Positions 47,161 through 56,903 are shown, counted from the stretch's first letter. The stretch: 64,000 nucleotides of DNA from CALKWS01 sp051020515 (GCF_051020515.1 NZ_CP194857.1:3596001-3660000), one strand, 5' to 3'. The notes: generated from the sequence alone by a model not told the origin. Numbers and translations: made by a program.

Positions 47161-47799
47161 GCGGGACTCTCCATCATGCTCCCCGCCCAGGCTCGAGGCA
47201 GGTTCACGCTCGCTTCGGTCCGCAATGTAGGGGGAATGGCTGCGCCGATCGGCCTCCTTCTACTCACCGCCGCCGCCTTCGGAGCAACCACAACATTCCT
47301 TCCCATCTCCGGTCCGAGCACAGCAGAAGCCTCCGCCGCCTTGCTCGTCGCCTCCGTGATGCTGATCGTCGGACGCCTCGGGTCCGGCATCATCGGTGAC
47401 CGAACTCGACCGGGAAGACTCTTGCTGACCTCCGTATTACTAGTCGCGGGAGGGCTGGCCCTGACCGCAGAAGCCCTGCACGACACCCCATCCGTTCTAC
47501 TCGTAGGGGCGGCAATGATCGGGGCCGGGTTCGGCGCCAGCCAGAACGACTCTTTCGTGCTGACAGTCCACCGCCTCGGACCTTCTCGATCCGGCACGGC
47601 TAGCACCCTGTGGAACATGGCCTACGACGGCGGGCTCGGAGCCGGCGCACTCATCCTGGGTTGGACTGTCGGCAACACTGGCTACGTCGGCGCATTCCTG
47701 TTGATGAGCATCGCCATCGCCGCCATCGCAACCACGACGGCAGGGCTACACATCCGCCGTCGTCACCGCACTGCAACTGTCCTCAACCCACCGAACTGA
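47161..47799 (+). pseudogene. MFS transporter, C-terminal fragment
   Basis: The open frame begins exactly at the IS256 edge and runs 212 codons with six hydrophobic segments and MFS-like loops (VGRLGSGIIGDRTRPGR; GPSRSGTASTLWNMAYDGGLG). The N-terminal half of the transporter is absent. There is no ribosome site for the internal ATG at 47176. Its 3' end overlaps the convergent flavoenzyme gene by 17 bases. Confidence 0.75.
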
Positions 47800-49042
47800 C
47801 CTGGTCCTGCCCGGACCAGCGGTCCCAGGATGCCGGGATGGACAAAAAACTCGGGTCCAACTCGTGGATCGAGTCCGCACCCAGGAACGTCATGCCCTCA
47901 CTGATCTGGCGTTCGAAGAGTTCCAGGATGTGGTTCACCCCGGCCTCACCTGCGGCCAGCAGCGGGTACACATACCCGCGGCCCAGCAACACCGCGCGCG
48001 CCCCCAGCGCCAGGGCTTTGAGCACGTCGGTGCCGCGGCGGACCCCGGAGTCGAACAGCACCTCCACCCGGTCCCCCACCCGTTCGACGATCTCGGGAAG
48101 CACCTGCAGGGTGGGCACCGACCCATCCAAGACGTTGCCGCCGTGGTTGGACACCACAATCGCATCGGCGCCGGCACGCACCGCGCGCTCGGCGTCGTCA
48201 GCGGTGAGAACGCCCTTGATCACCAGCGGCCCGTCCCAGTGCTCACGGACCCAGGGGATGTCGTCCCACGTGGGGGTCTTCTGGTAGATCTGGCCGATTC
48301 CCTCCCAGAACCCCATGGGTGAGCCCGCAGCGTCCAGGGCCATGGCGATGTCGGGCATCTTCACCCCGCTGGACCCGGCGATGTCCAGGGCCCACCCCAC
48401 CTTGGTGGCAACTTGCGGGACGAACTTGATCAGCTCCGGCGGGCTGGTGTCCATCGGCACGTTGCGCCGCGTGGTCCACGGCGCGTCCTTGGGTCGGGCG
48501 ATGGTCGGGGTGTCCACGGTCAGCACCAGCCCGTGCACCCCGGCGCGTTTGACCCGTTCGATGATCGGGGCCGAGGCATCCCGTCCGCCCACGTAATACA
48601 ACTGGTAGAACACCGGTCCGGTGGCGTTGTCCATGATCGTCTCGATCGGGGCATTGGTCACCCCGGAGACGAACTGGATCGTGCCCGCCTTTCCCGCCGC
48701 ACGGGCGACCCCCGCCTCGCCGTCGGAATGGCCCACCCCCAGGAAGCCAACCGAGGACAGGATCACCGGCATCTCGATGCGATGCCCCAGCACGGTGGTG
48801 GCGATGTCCGGTTCGGGCTTGAACACCCCGTTGCGCGGCCGGAAGTGGACCTCCTTGAAGATCTCCTCATTGCGTATCGCGGTGATGTTCGACCCCGAGC
48901 CGGCCTGGAACATCTGGAAGACGCTGGCCGGCAGTCGCCTTCGGGCCAGGTCCTCGGCATCGGCTACCGACTGGATCTTCTCCAGGCGGCTCTTGGTGCG
49001 CATCGCGGTGAGGTTGGAGTGCAGAGACTGCAGAACGGACAT
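47783..49042 (-). CDS. FMN-dependent alpha-hydroxy-acid oxidase family protein (MftD-like)
   Basis: A 419-residue flavoenzyme barrel. It shows the FMN motifs LTVDTPTIARPKDA, LVIKGVLTADDA and the C-terminal DSGVRRGTDVLKALALGARAVLLGRGYVY. The active-site His is in VSNHGGNVLDG, where lactate and glycolate oxidases have HGGR; the substrate-carboxylate Arg is replaced by Asn, as in MftD of mycofactocin synthesis. Hence it may not be an ordinary lactate oxidase. Start ATG 49042 has AGGTGA upstream and lies six bases after a tiny ORF. No mycofactocin genes are visible. Confidence 0.8.
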   Translation of the reverse strand: MSVLQSLHSNLTAMRTKSRLEKIQSVADAEDLARRRLPASVFQMFQAGSGSNITAIRNEEIFKEVHFRPRNGVFKPEPDIATTVLGHRIEMPVILSSVGFLGVGHSDGEAGVARAAGKAGTIQFVSGVTNAPIETIMDNATGPVFYQLYYVGGRDASAPIIERVKRAGVHGLVLTVDTPTIARPKDAPWTTRRNVPMDTSPPELIKFVPQVATKVGWALDIAGSSGVKMPDIAMALDAAGSPMGFWEGIGQIYQKTPTWDDIPWVREHWDGPLVIKGVLTADDAERAVRAGADAIVVSNHGGNVLDGSVPTLQVLPEIVERVGDRVEVLFDSGVRRGTDVLKALALGARAVLLGRGYVYPLLAAGEAGVNHILELFERQISEGMTFLGADSIHELDPSFLSIPASWDRWSGQDQVSSVG

Positions 49043-49048
49043 GGCAGG

Positions 49049-49138
49049 TCACCTATTCTGTTGGGCGGGATCGCTCACCGCACGACGGCGAAGCGGCCGG
49101 GCCATGTTGCCCCGACCGATGCTGCTGACGTGCGCCAT
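49049..49138 (-). CDS. Possible 29-residue small protein upstream of the flavoenzyme
   Basis: ATG 49138 has a good AAGGAG site eight to nine bases upstream, and the frame ends in TGA at 49049, six bases before the flavoenzyme ATG. The product begins MAHVSSIGRGNMARPLRRR, is very basic, and has no membrane segment or cysteine. It may be a leader peptide that couples translation, or chance. It does not carry the VY end of a mycofactocin precursor. Confidence 0.35.
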   Translation of the reverse strand: MAHVSSIGRGNMARPLRRRAVSDPAQQNR

Positions 49139-49240
49139 GAGTGACTCCTTGCTCGCGGATCAGGGAGGCCTCCAGTCTGATCCTGCGTGCTCGATCACGC
49201 ACGACGAGCAGTGGGAACGTCTCGGTGGACCGAGAACGCA

Positions 49241-50081
49241 TCACTGTGCCAGTTCGGCGAGGAAGGCGAGCAGCAGTCTGTTGAACGCTTCGGGGTCGTC
49301 CTGGTGCGCTTGGTGACCAGCCTCCGGGATCTCCTTGTAGTGGAAGCGCCCACCGTCGACCGGCCACCGCCTCGCGGTCATCGCTGTGAGCCGACCGGCA
49401 GCACTGGCGTCAAGCGCCCCTCGGGTGGCAAGGACGGGCACAGTGAACTGCTTGCCCTGCAGTCCGTCCAGCGCCGCGAGAGACATCGACAAGCCTGCCA
49501 AAGTCTTCCCGGGTGACCCCCGATGTAGTGGCACGCACATACTCCCGGGCCTCTGATGTTGTTGCGGTGCCCTGTGGCAGTTGTTTGCGGATCAGCCGGG
49601 TTGGCAGCAACGTGCCGATCATCCCGGAGAGCCGCCAGGCAAGACGCAGTCGTGCCTTGACGCCTCGGCCGGTGGGGTTGATGCACGGGGCGCCGATAGT
49701 CACAAGACCGGCGACTCGTTCGGGACTCTCCAGGACGAGTCGCTGAGAGACCATCCCACCCAACGACTGGCCTACCAGGACAGCACGTTCCGAGCCGTTG
49801 ACCGCGTCCAGCAGTGCCAACAGATCCGCGCTCATATCATCGGCAGTCGGTCCGTACAGGCCGTGCGGGACGGACGCGCCATGGCCCCTGAGATCCCACA
49901 GCAGGACCCGACACCCAGTTGCGACCATGGCCTGGACCTGGCCGTCGAACATGCGGCGATCCATCCACCCGCCATGGGTGAAAACAACCAACAGCCCGCG
50001 CGACGGTCCGTGCACCTCGGCCTCGAGCACGGTGCCGGCCCTGGGCACCTGCACCGGCTCAATGTGCGGGAAAGCGTCCAT
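49241..50081 (-). CDS. Alpha/beta hydrolase (frameshifted)
   Basis: A serine hydrolase of about 279 residues after correction. Oxyanion HGG at 36-38 (VVFTHGGWMD), nucleophile Ser106 in VGQSLGGMV, and the histidine in EAGHQAHQDDPEAF near the C-terminus. Start ATG 50081 is preceded by AAGGAAG; an ATG at 50120 is also possible. A base is inserted in the TCTC stretch near 49485, and the corrected join is VDVSAALDGLQGKQ. It follows the TetR gene on the same strand and probably shares its operon with the monooxygenase. Confidence 0.82.
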
Positions 50082-50171
50082 GTCTTCCTTCCACTTCTGA
50101 GGTTCTTCGATAGTCGTCATCGCGCCTTGCACCAAGCACCACCACGAGAGAACGGACGGGTGTGGCTGCAC

Positions 50172-50708
50172 TCAGGTCAAGCACGCCCGAAGTGAGGCCT
50201 CGACCTCTTCGGGACCGGCGTCCGGGCCGAATGCGAGGTGATGCAGGATCGCGCCTTCCACCTGAGTGAGGACGCGGCGTGCGGTGGCAAAGGGCTGTGG
50301 GAAGCCCAGTGTTTCCAGGACCCTGGCTGCCGCGCTCTCGACCTGGCTTCGACCCTCCGCGAGCACCGCTCGTACCTCTGGGTCGTGGAAGGCCTCGGTG
50401 AACAAGGCGAGGCGCGCTGCGGTCAGGGTGCGCTGTGGTCCGGTGGCCTCGCGGATGAAGGTGCTGAGTGATGCCACGAGATCATCGACGTTCTGCGGCG
50501 GGCCCTCTGCGGCGAAGGTGTGCTGCTCGGTCTCCACGAGATGGTCGACGACAGCGTGGAGCAAGTCTGCGCGGGTACGGAAGTGGTTGGAGGCGGAGCC
50601 CCTGGGTAGGCCAGCGGACGCATCGACCCGCCCATGAGTGAGGGCACGTATTCCCTGGGTGCCGAGCAGTTCGACGGATGCGTTCAGCGCTTGGTCACGA
50701 GTGCCCAT
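50172..50708 (-). CDS. TetR-family transcriptional regulator
   Basis: A 178-residue repressor. The helix-turn-helix is at about 1-50 (LNASVELLGTQGIRALTHGRVDASAGL, then GSASNHFRTRADLLHAVV); the remaining helices form the ligand pocket. It overlaps the monooxygenase by 14 bases, so the two are co-transcribed. It very probably controls its own operon through palindromes in front of the monooxygenase. Confidence 0.9.
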   Translation of the reverse strand: MGTRDQALNASVELLGTQGIRALTHGRVDASAGLPRGSASNHFRTRADLLHAVVDHLVETEQHTFAAEGPPQNVDDLVASLSTFIREATGPQRTLTAARLALFTEAFHDPEVRAVLAEGRSQVESAAARVLETLGFPQPFATARRVLTQVEGAILHHLAFGPDAGPEEVEASLRACLT

Positions 50709-51783
50709 GGCGCCCCTCGTCGTTGCCGTTGTCGTCTGCTGGCCTTGTTGAGACGAAACGCGAAAGTACGTTCATGGCACGATACCTGACCGCCGGAAGG
50801 CGTCTGGCCATCGATATGCGGCTGAGGACCCGGGAGGTCCTGACCATGCGTTGCCCAGTCCGGCGCCGTCGTCGATCGAAGTCCTGCAGACCTTCCGTGG
50901 TCGAACCCGCCGCGCGCAGGCTCTCCGCGAGGGTGACGGCGTCGACGATGGCCTCGCAGGCGCCCCGGCCCGCGTTCGGAGCCATCGCGTGGGCGGCATC
51001 ACCGAGGACGACCGTGTGGTCACGACTCCAACAGCCAATCGGAGGCATGTCGTAGAGCACCCGCTGGTCGATCTCGGCCGGATCAAGTCTGGTTACCACC
51101 TCTCGCACGATCGGGTGCCAGTCGCCGAAGAGGGCGGTGAGAAGCTCGGCGACATTCCGGTAGCTGGGCCGCTCGGCCAGAACGTCCTCGCGCACGGAGG
51201 CGAACCAGTTGGTCATCCCTGCCTCCTGGGGTGTGACACCGAAGATCCGGCCGTCTCCCCAGGTCTCGCACGCTGCTTCGACCCGACCGGGGACGACACC
51301 CCGGAAGGCCACCGCACCCAACGGCCGCGGATCCACCGTTCGGCCGGCGACCACGGTTCGAAGGCGACTGTTGATGCCGTCGGCTCCGATCACCAGGTCG
51401 GCCTCGGGCAGGTTGGCCGCGTCTTCCACGGGCGTGGCCCAGCGGACTGCGTCCTCAAGTGCGCCCTCATACAAGATGCGGTGCAGTGCCGGCCGCGAGA
51501 TGAGATAGGCGGGTTCACGCGAGGTGATCCGGGCGAAGGTGGTCCCCTCCGGGCGTCGGAAGGTCGCACCGTGCTGGGCGACGCCCGCCTCGCGCACCCG
51601 ATCTCCTACGCCCAAGCGGTCCAGCGCGGCGATGGCCTCGGGCCACATCCCCAGGGCCGTTCCGGCCTCCGGTAAGCCGTCGGCCCTCTCCAGGATCTCC
51701 ACCCGCCACCGGGTGTCCAGCAACGCCCTGCCCACGGCGAGCCCGCCGATGCCAGCCCCGACAATGATCGCCCGTCCGGTCAT
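50695..51783 (-). CDS. FAD-dependent aromatic-ring-hydroxylase-type monooxygenase
   Basis: A 362-residue flavoprotein of the PHBH family. GAGIGG at 9-14 binds the FAD ADP moiety, the DG motif is in ADLVIGADGINSRLR near 155, and the GD motif in VVLGDAAHAMAPN at about 260. It would hydroxylate a small, perhaps aromatic, compound with NAD(P)H. First gene of an operon with the TetR gene and the hydrolase. Substrate unknown. Confidence 0.88.
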   Translation of the reverse strand: MTGRAIIVGAGIGGLAVGRALLDTRWRVEILERADGLPEAGTALGMWPEAIAALDRLGVGDRVREAGVAQHGATFRRPEGTTFARITSREPAYLISRPALHRILYEGALEDAVRWATPVEDAANLPEADLVIGADGINSRLRTVVAGRTVDPRPLGAVAFRGVVPGRVEAACETWGDGRIFGVTPQEAGMTNWFASVREDVLAERPSYRNVAELLTALFGDWHPIVREVVTRLDPAEIDQRVLYDMPPIGCWSRDHTVVLGDAAHAMAPNAGRGACEAIVDAVTLAESLRAAGSTTEGLQDFDRRRRRTGQRMVRTSRVLSRISMARRLPAVRYRAMNVLSRFVSTRPADDNGNDEGRHGHS

Positions 51784-51794
51784 GCCCCAACAGT

Positions 51795-51836
51795 ACTATG
51801 TTTATAGTGCGCATTAACCTAATCAGTAGTGTTAGG
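51795..51836 (-). promoter_or_regulatory. Operator-like palindromes upstream of the monooxygenase operon
   Basis: Two inverted repeats lie just upstream of the monooxygenase ATG: ACTAT-N4-ATAGT at 51795-51808 and CCTAA-N9-TTAGG at 51818-51836. The minus strand also has TTAGGT-N16-CATAGT, a possible promoter overlapped by them. TetR proteins bind such palindromes, and the tetR gene is the second gene of this operon. The stretch is AT-rich compared with the surroundings. Confidence 0.55.
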
Positions 51837-51969
51837 TGCTGGGGCGAGTTGGTACCGGGCGCTGACGCGGGCATCCCGACGGATGGCCGTTGGCGCGGCT
51901 CCCGCCACGACTGAACTGCGGACCCTCGGTACAGTGACTGCGTCCCCATCGACGGAATCGGAGCCCGTG

Positions 51970-53334
51970 ATGAGCCAGTATCAGGTGATCAACCCAGCCT
52001 CGGGTGAGCAGGTGGCTTCGTTCCCGGCATTCACCGGTGAGCAGGTGGAGGCGGGGATCGCTGCTGCCGCTGAAGCGCACCGCACGTGGAGGGCGACGCC
52101 GGTGGCTGAGCGCGCCGCCGGGGTGCGCCGGGCAGCACAACTGCACCGCGAGCGTCGGGAAGACCTGGCCCGCATCATCGTGCAGGAGATGGGCAAGCCC
52201 TACCTGCAGGCGATCGAGGAAGTCGACTTCGCAGCCGACATCAACGACTTCTATGCCGACCACGCCGAGGCGATCACCCGGGAGGAACCGGTGGACATCC
52301 TCGGAGAAGGCAGCGCGGTGGTGCGACGTGCACCGCTGGGCGTGCTGCTGGGGATCATGCCGTGGAACTTTCCCTATTACCAAGTGGCCAGGTTCGCCGC
52401 ACCCAATCTGGTGGTGGGCAACACGATCCTGCTCAAGCACGCCCCGCAGTGCCCCCAGTCGGCCGCGGCGATCGAGCAGATCTACCGGGAAGCAGGTCTG
52501 CCTGAGGGAGCATACGTCAACGCCTACCTCACCAACGACCAAGCCGCCGAGGTGATCGCCGACGACCGGATCCAGGGTGTGTCGCTCACCGGGTCGGAGC
52601 GGGCTGGGGCCGCGGTCGCGGAGGTTGCCGGGCGGCACCTGAAGAAGGTTGCCCTGGAACTGGGTGGATCGGACCCGTTCATCCTGTTGTCCACTCACGA
52701 CATGGACGCCACCGTGCAAGCGGCGCTACTGGCGCGGTTGGACAACTCCGGGCAGGCCTGTTCGGCCGGCAAACGGTTCATCATCATCGAGGACTTGTAT
52801 GACGGATTCCTGGAGAAGTTCCGGGCGGCGATGGCGGCGGTAGAACCGGGTGACCCCACATCGGTGAACACCGAACTGGGCCCGTTGTCCTCCGTGCAGG
52901 CGGCCCGGAACCTGCAGGACCAACTCGACCGTGCGGTAGCCGACGGCGCCACGTTGCGGCTCGGCGGCCAACGTTCCGGGGCGTTCTTCCCCCCGGCGGT
53001 GCTGACCGACGTCACCCCGCAGATGAATGCCTACAGGGAAGAGTTCTTTGGTCCCGTAGCCATGGTGTTCCAGGTGAGCAGCGAGCGAGAAGCCATTGAC
53101 CTGGCCAACGACACCGGGTTCGGCCTGGGTTCCTACGTCTTCACCACCGACCAGCAGCAGGCGGACCGAGTGGCCGACCAGTTGGACGTGGGCATGGTGT
53201 TCATCAACATCGTGGCCGCCGATAGCCCCGAGTTGCCTTTCGGCGGTGTGAAACGCTCCGGGACCGCGCGGGAACTCGGCCTGCTGGGCGCCGAGGAGTT
53301 CGTGAACAAGAAGTTGATCCGTAAGGGAGTCTGA
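51970..53334 (+). CDS. NAD(P)-dependent aldehyde dehydrogenase (succinate-semialdehyde type)
   Basis: A 454-residue aldehyde dehydrogenase. Glu230 (ALELGGSDPF) and catalytic Cys264 (NSGQACSAG) are present, and PWNFPYYQVAR near 130 is typical. It is closest in pattern to GabD-like enzymes, which oxidise semialdehydes. ATG 51970 is preceded directly by an in-frame GTG; the longer upstream frame lacks a start with a ribosome site. The stop overlaps the ureohydrolase start (TGATG). Together they could convert a guanidino- or amino-aldehyde to its acid. Confidence 0.9.
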   Translation: MSQYQVINPASGEQVASFPAFTGEQVEAGIAAAAEAHRTWRATPVAERAAGVRRAAQLHRERREDLARIIVQEMGKPYLQAIEEVDFAADINDFYADHAEAITREEPVDILGEGSAVVRRAPLGVLLGIMPWNFPYYQVARFAAPNLVVGNTILLKHAPQCPQSAAAIEQIYREAGLPEGAYVNAYLTNDQAAEVIADDRIQGVSLTGSERAGAAVAEVAGRHLKKVALELGGSDPFILLSTHDMDATVQAALLARLDNSGQACSAGKRFIIIEDLYDGFLEKFRAAMAAVEPGDPTSVNTELGPLSSVQAARNLQDQLDRAVADGATLRLGGQRSGAFFPPAVLTDVTPQMNAYREEFFGPVAMVFQVSSEREAIDLANDTGFGLGSYVFTTDQQQADRVADQLDVGMVFINIVAADSPELPFGGVKRSGTARELGLLGAEEFVNKKLIRKGV

Positions 53335-54343
53335 TGAACGCCTCGCAAGACCGGCTCGGCCCCGCTGACTACAGCGCCACGCCTAGGTTCGCCGGCCCGC
53401 CCACATTCGGGCTACTGCCCAGGTTGGATGAGGTGCAGGCCGCCCGCCCCGGGGCGCCGATCGAGGTGAAGATCCTGGGCGTGCCCTTCGACTCCGGGGT
53501 CAGCTACCGCCCCGGCGCCAGGTTCGGACCCGCCCACATCCGCCAGTCATCCAAACTGCTTCGTCCCTACAACCAGGCCACCGGTGCCGCCCCGTTCGCC
53601 GCCCAGCAGGTGGCCGACTGCGGAGACCTGGGCGTCAATCCCTTCGACATCGACGAGGCAATCGCGGCTGTGCAGGCGAACGCCGATGAGTTGCGCGCCG
53701 ACGGTGCCAAACTCCTCACCCTCGGTGGCGACCACACCCTGGCGCTACCGAACCTGCGCTCGGTACACCGCAGTCACGGCAAGATCGCAGTGCTGCACCT
53801 GGACGCTCACCTGGACACCTGGGACACCTACATGGGCGCCCCCTACACCCACGGCACCCCGTTCCGGCGCGCGAGCGAGGAAGGGTTGCTGACCTGGCCC
53901 GGTGTATGCATATCGGCATCCGGGGTCCCGTATACGGAGCGGAGGACCTCACCGACGACGAGGTGCTGGGCTTTCAGATCATCAGAGCCGATGAGTACGA
54001 GTTCACCTCGGTGGCCGCGATCGTGGAGCAGATGCGGCGCCGCCTGGGGAATGCGCCGGTATATCTGTCGGTAGACATCGATGTGTTGGACCCCGCGGCC
54101 GCGCCAGGCACCGGTACCCCTGAGGCTGGGGGGTTGACCAGCCGGGAACTCCTCAACACCATCCGCGGCCTGCAGGGCCTGAACCTGGTGGGCGCCGAGA
54201 TCGTGGAAGTGGCCCCGGCCTACGACCACGCTGAGATCACCGGAATCGCCGCCGCTCACGTCGGGTACGAGATCCTCTCCCTGTGGGCCAACCGCGAATC
54301 CGCGCCCAGCGGGCCTGCGGGGGCGTTCCTCACCGCTGACTGA
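53334..54343 (+). CDS. Agmatinase/guanidinobutyrase-family ureohydrolase (frameshifted)
   Basis: A binuclear manganese hydrolase of about 336 residues after correction; it releases urea from a guanidino compound. The metal motifs are visible: LGGDHTLALP, HLDAHLDTWD and SVDIDVLDPAAAPGTGTPE. One base is missing at 53890-53891: CTGACC should be CTGGACC, which restores EGLLDLARCMHIGIRGPV. As written the second metal motif is lost. Start ATG 53334 overlaps the dehydrogenase stop. The exact substrate (agmatine, guanidinobutyrate or another) cannot be read from sequence. Confidence 0.88.
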
Positions 54344-54361
54344 GCAAGCCCGGTCCGGGGA

Positions 54362-55264
54362 CTACAGGGCACTGGTGTAGTCCTCCTTCACCGACCGCAA
54401 ATGCGCCCACGCCTCCAGAGCGGTGACCTCCGGGAAGGACCGCAGCCGTTCCAGCGAGGCATCCAGGTCCACCGGGCTGGCTCCGCGCAGTGTGACGACC
54501 GCATCGAAGCGTCCGATCGTGGCCGCGGCGAACTCCACATCCTCCTCATGACGCAGCCGTGTGAGCACCTGTGTGGCCTCCGACCGCAGGGTCAACCCCA
54601 CCCCCATGGTCAGCAACCTGCCGAAGTGACCCCGCTCCTGGACTACCACCAGGCGGGCGATCCCCGCCTGCAACATCCGATTGACCCGCACACGAACCGC
54701 CGAGGAGGACCGGGCTACGCGCACAGCCAGGTCCTGCCAGTTCGCGCGTCCGTCGCGCTGCAATTCCCTTAGCAACGCCCGGTCGGTGGCGTCGATGCTC
54801 ATCGGCTCATACGTATCGTGCTCCAGGAGCCCTTTGAACACGCCGGTGTAGATGACCGTGCTGGTCCGCACCACGGCCGGGTGGCGCCGGACCTGGGCGA
54901 GCAGTGCCTGGATGTCGGTGTGGGTGGGCACCCGCACCTCCATGATGAGATCGTGGGCTCCCGCCACGATCGACACCAGGACCGTCTGCGGCCATGAGGC
55001 GACCAGGGTCGCCGCGTCCGCCACCGGACCCCTGGTGGCCACCGACACGTGCGCGGTGACCTGCAGCCCGGCGAAGTGCGGGTGCACCGCAGCCACCACC
55101 CGGATGGCGCCGGAGTCGATCAGTGCCCGCAACCGCTGCCCCACGACCGCCCGTGGTTCGTGGATCGCGTGCGCCAGCGCCACCACACTGGCCCGGGGGT
55201 TCTGCTGCAAGGCGCGCACCAGCCGGCGATCCAGGTCCAGCCCGTAGCCACCGTCGGCGCTCAT
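54362..55264 (-). CDS. Lrp/AsnC-family regulator (double-domain)
   Basis: A 300-residue protein with two Lrp-like units in tandem. Each has a helix-turn-helix (LDLDRRLVRALQQNPRASVV; then IDATDRALLRELQRDGRANW near 145) followed by a ligand-binding-type sheet domain. ATG 55264 and ATG 55276 are both possible. It lies between the dehydrogenase-ureohydrolase unit and the transporter operon and diverges from the latter. Lrp/AsnC proteins respond to amino acids, which fits a guanidino/amino acid catabolic role. Confidence 0.88.
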   Translation of the reverse strand: MSADGGYGLDLDRRLVRALQQNPRASVVALAHAIHEPRAVVGQRLRALIDSGAIRVVAAVHPHFAGLQVTAHVSVATRGPVADAATLVASWPQTVLVSIVAGAHDLIMEVRVPTHTDIQALLAQVRRHPAVVRTSTVIYTGVFKGLLEHDTYEPMSIDATDRALLRELQRDGRANWQDLAVRVARSSSAVRVRVNRMLQAGIARLVVVQERGHFGRLLTMGVGLTLRSEATQVLTRLRHEEDVEFAAATIGRFDAVVTLRGASPVDLDASLERLRSFPEVTALEAWAHLRSVKEDYTSAL

Positions 55265-55388
55265 CGGCCCTGCCATGCCTTTCTGAACGGATCTTCGTCA
55301 GTTCGTCAGCAGTCCGGCTGCCTGCTGCGCGTGTCACGAACGATTCTGCCATCCGCTGCCACCAGGTCTGCGGAATTCCCTTGAGTTC

Positions 55389-55431
55389 ACAACAGACCTG
55401 TGTTGTAGGGCGCGCGGCAGGCTCGTATGCT
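55389..55431 (+). promoter_or_regulatory. Promoter and operator of the transporter operon
   Basis: A perfect inverted repeat ACAACA-N6-TGTTGT at 55389-55406 overlaps the -35 of a promoter TTGTAG (55403-55408), 17-base spacer, TATGCT (55426-55431). Transcription would begin near 55438, leaving a leader of about 85 bases. The repeat is a likely site for the divergent AsnC-type regulator. Confidence 0.6.
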
Positions 55432-55522
55432 CACACCCACAATCTGGCGCGGACCACAACGATGTCCCGGATCGGTGACCCCGGGGTGCCGCGACTACTC
55501 CTCCTTCGCAAGGCGGTATGTA

Positions 55523-56903
55523 ATGAGCACCGGAACTCCCAGCGGGCAGAATTCCAGCCCTCAGCCCGGCGACGGGCAGACATTCAGCCATCGGCGGGCC
55601 CTGCGGGCCGGGATGGCCTCCTTCGTCGGAACGTCGATCGAGTTCTACGACTTCTATATCTTCGCCACGGCCGCGGCGCTGGTCTTCGGGCCGTTGTTCT
55701 TCCCCGACGCAGCCCCGATCACCGGTGTGCTGTACTCCTTCGCCACCTACGCCGTCGGCTTCTTCTTCCGGCCCCTGGGCGGAGTCATCTTCGGGCACGT
55801 CGGTGACCGGTTCGGTCGCCAGCGGTCCCTGGTCATGACCTTGGTGCTCATGGGCGTCGCGACCACCGCCGTCGGCGTGCTCCCGACCTATGAGTCGGTG
55901 GGCGTGCTCGCCCCGATCCTTCTGATTGTGCTGCGCGCGCTGCAAGGAATCGCCGTCGGTGGTGAGTGGGGCGGTGCGGTGCTGATGTCGGTGGAGAATG
56001 CTCCGAACCGGTTCAAGGGGTTCTATGGCGCATTCCCGCAGTTGGGTAATCCGATGGGTGCCCTGCTGGCCTCCGGGATCTTCTGGCTGCTCACCGTGAA
56101 CGATTCCCAGTTCCTGTACGAGTGGGGCTGGCGGATCCCGTTCCTGCTGTCCGCGGTGCTGATCGCGGTGGGTTTCTGGGTGCGGTACACCGTGGAGGAA
56201 ACCCCGGTGTTCACCAGCGAGATCGAGCAGGACACCAAGGAGGAACTGCCGGTCAAGGCTGCGTTCCTACGCAATTGGAAACTGATCCTGTTGGGCGTGG
56301 GCCTGATCCCGATCTCCACCGGCGGGTACTACATGGTCACCACGTTCGCGACCGCGTAACGGCACCGAGCCCGCGTTCGGCATCGGCATCAGCGAGAACC
56401 AGATGCTCACCATCTTGTCCGTGGCGGCCTTCGGTGAACTGGTCTCCTGTCTGCTGATCGGGTGGCTTTCGGACAAGATCGGCCGCAAACGGGCCATGGG
56501 TGGCGGGTTGATCCTCACCGCAGCGCTGGTGGTGCCGATGTTCCTGACCATGGCCCCGGAGAACGTCGCACTGATGTACGTGCTCTTCACCGCGGTGCGG
56601 ATCGGGATGAACTTCGCCTGGGCCCCGATGGCCTCGATCCTGGCCCAGGTGTTCCCTCCGCACTCCCGCCAGACCAGCCTGTCCATCTCCTACTCCATCG
56701 GTGCGGCGATCTGGGGCGGGCTGGCACCGGTGACCGCCACCGCGTTGTACCAGGCCACCGACACCATCTGGAGCGCGATCATCCTGTACTTCGCGCTGAC
56801 CGCGATCAGCATCGTCTGCCTTGCCCTGGCGCCCCAGCGCATCGATGAGGTGTTCGAGGAGGATGTCCTCACCGCGCGGGCGCTCCGGGGGGCCAACGAG
56901 TAG
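55523..56903 (+). CDS. MFS transporter, metabolite:H+ symporter family (frameshifted)
   Basis: A membrane protein of about 459 residues after correction, with twelve segments. The start of the fold reads SFVGTSIEFYDFYIFATAAAL, then the loop HVGDRFGRQRSLV, ALQGIAVGGEWGGAVLM and ISENQMLTILSVAAF, as in the MHS family (ShiA/ProP/KgtP-like), which imports organic acids and zwitterions with protons. One extra A at 56358-56359 turns TAC into a TAA stop. Removing it gives TTFATAYGTEPAFG. AAGG lies before ATG 55523. It would import the substrate of the operon. Confidence 0.9.

Noticed and set aside
49049..49138. Mycofactocin precursor peptide MftA
   Set aside because: The peptide has no C-terminal Val-Tyr and no cysteine, and no MftB or MftC is in the window.
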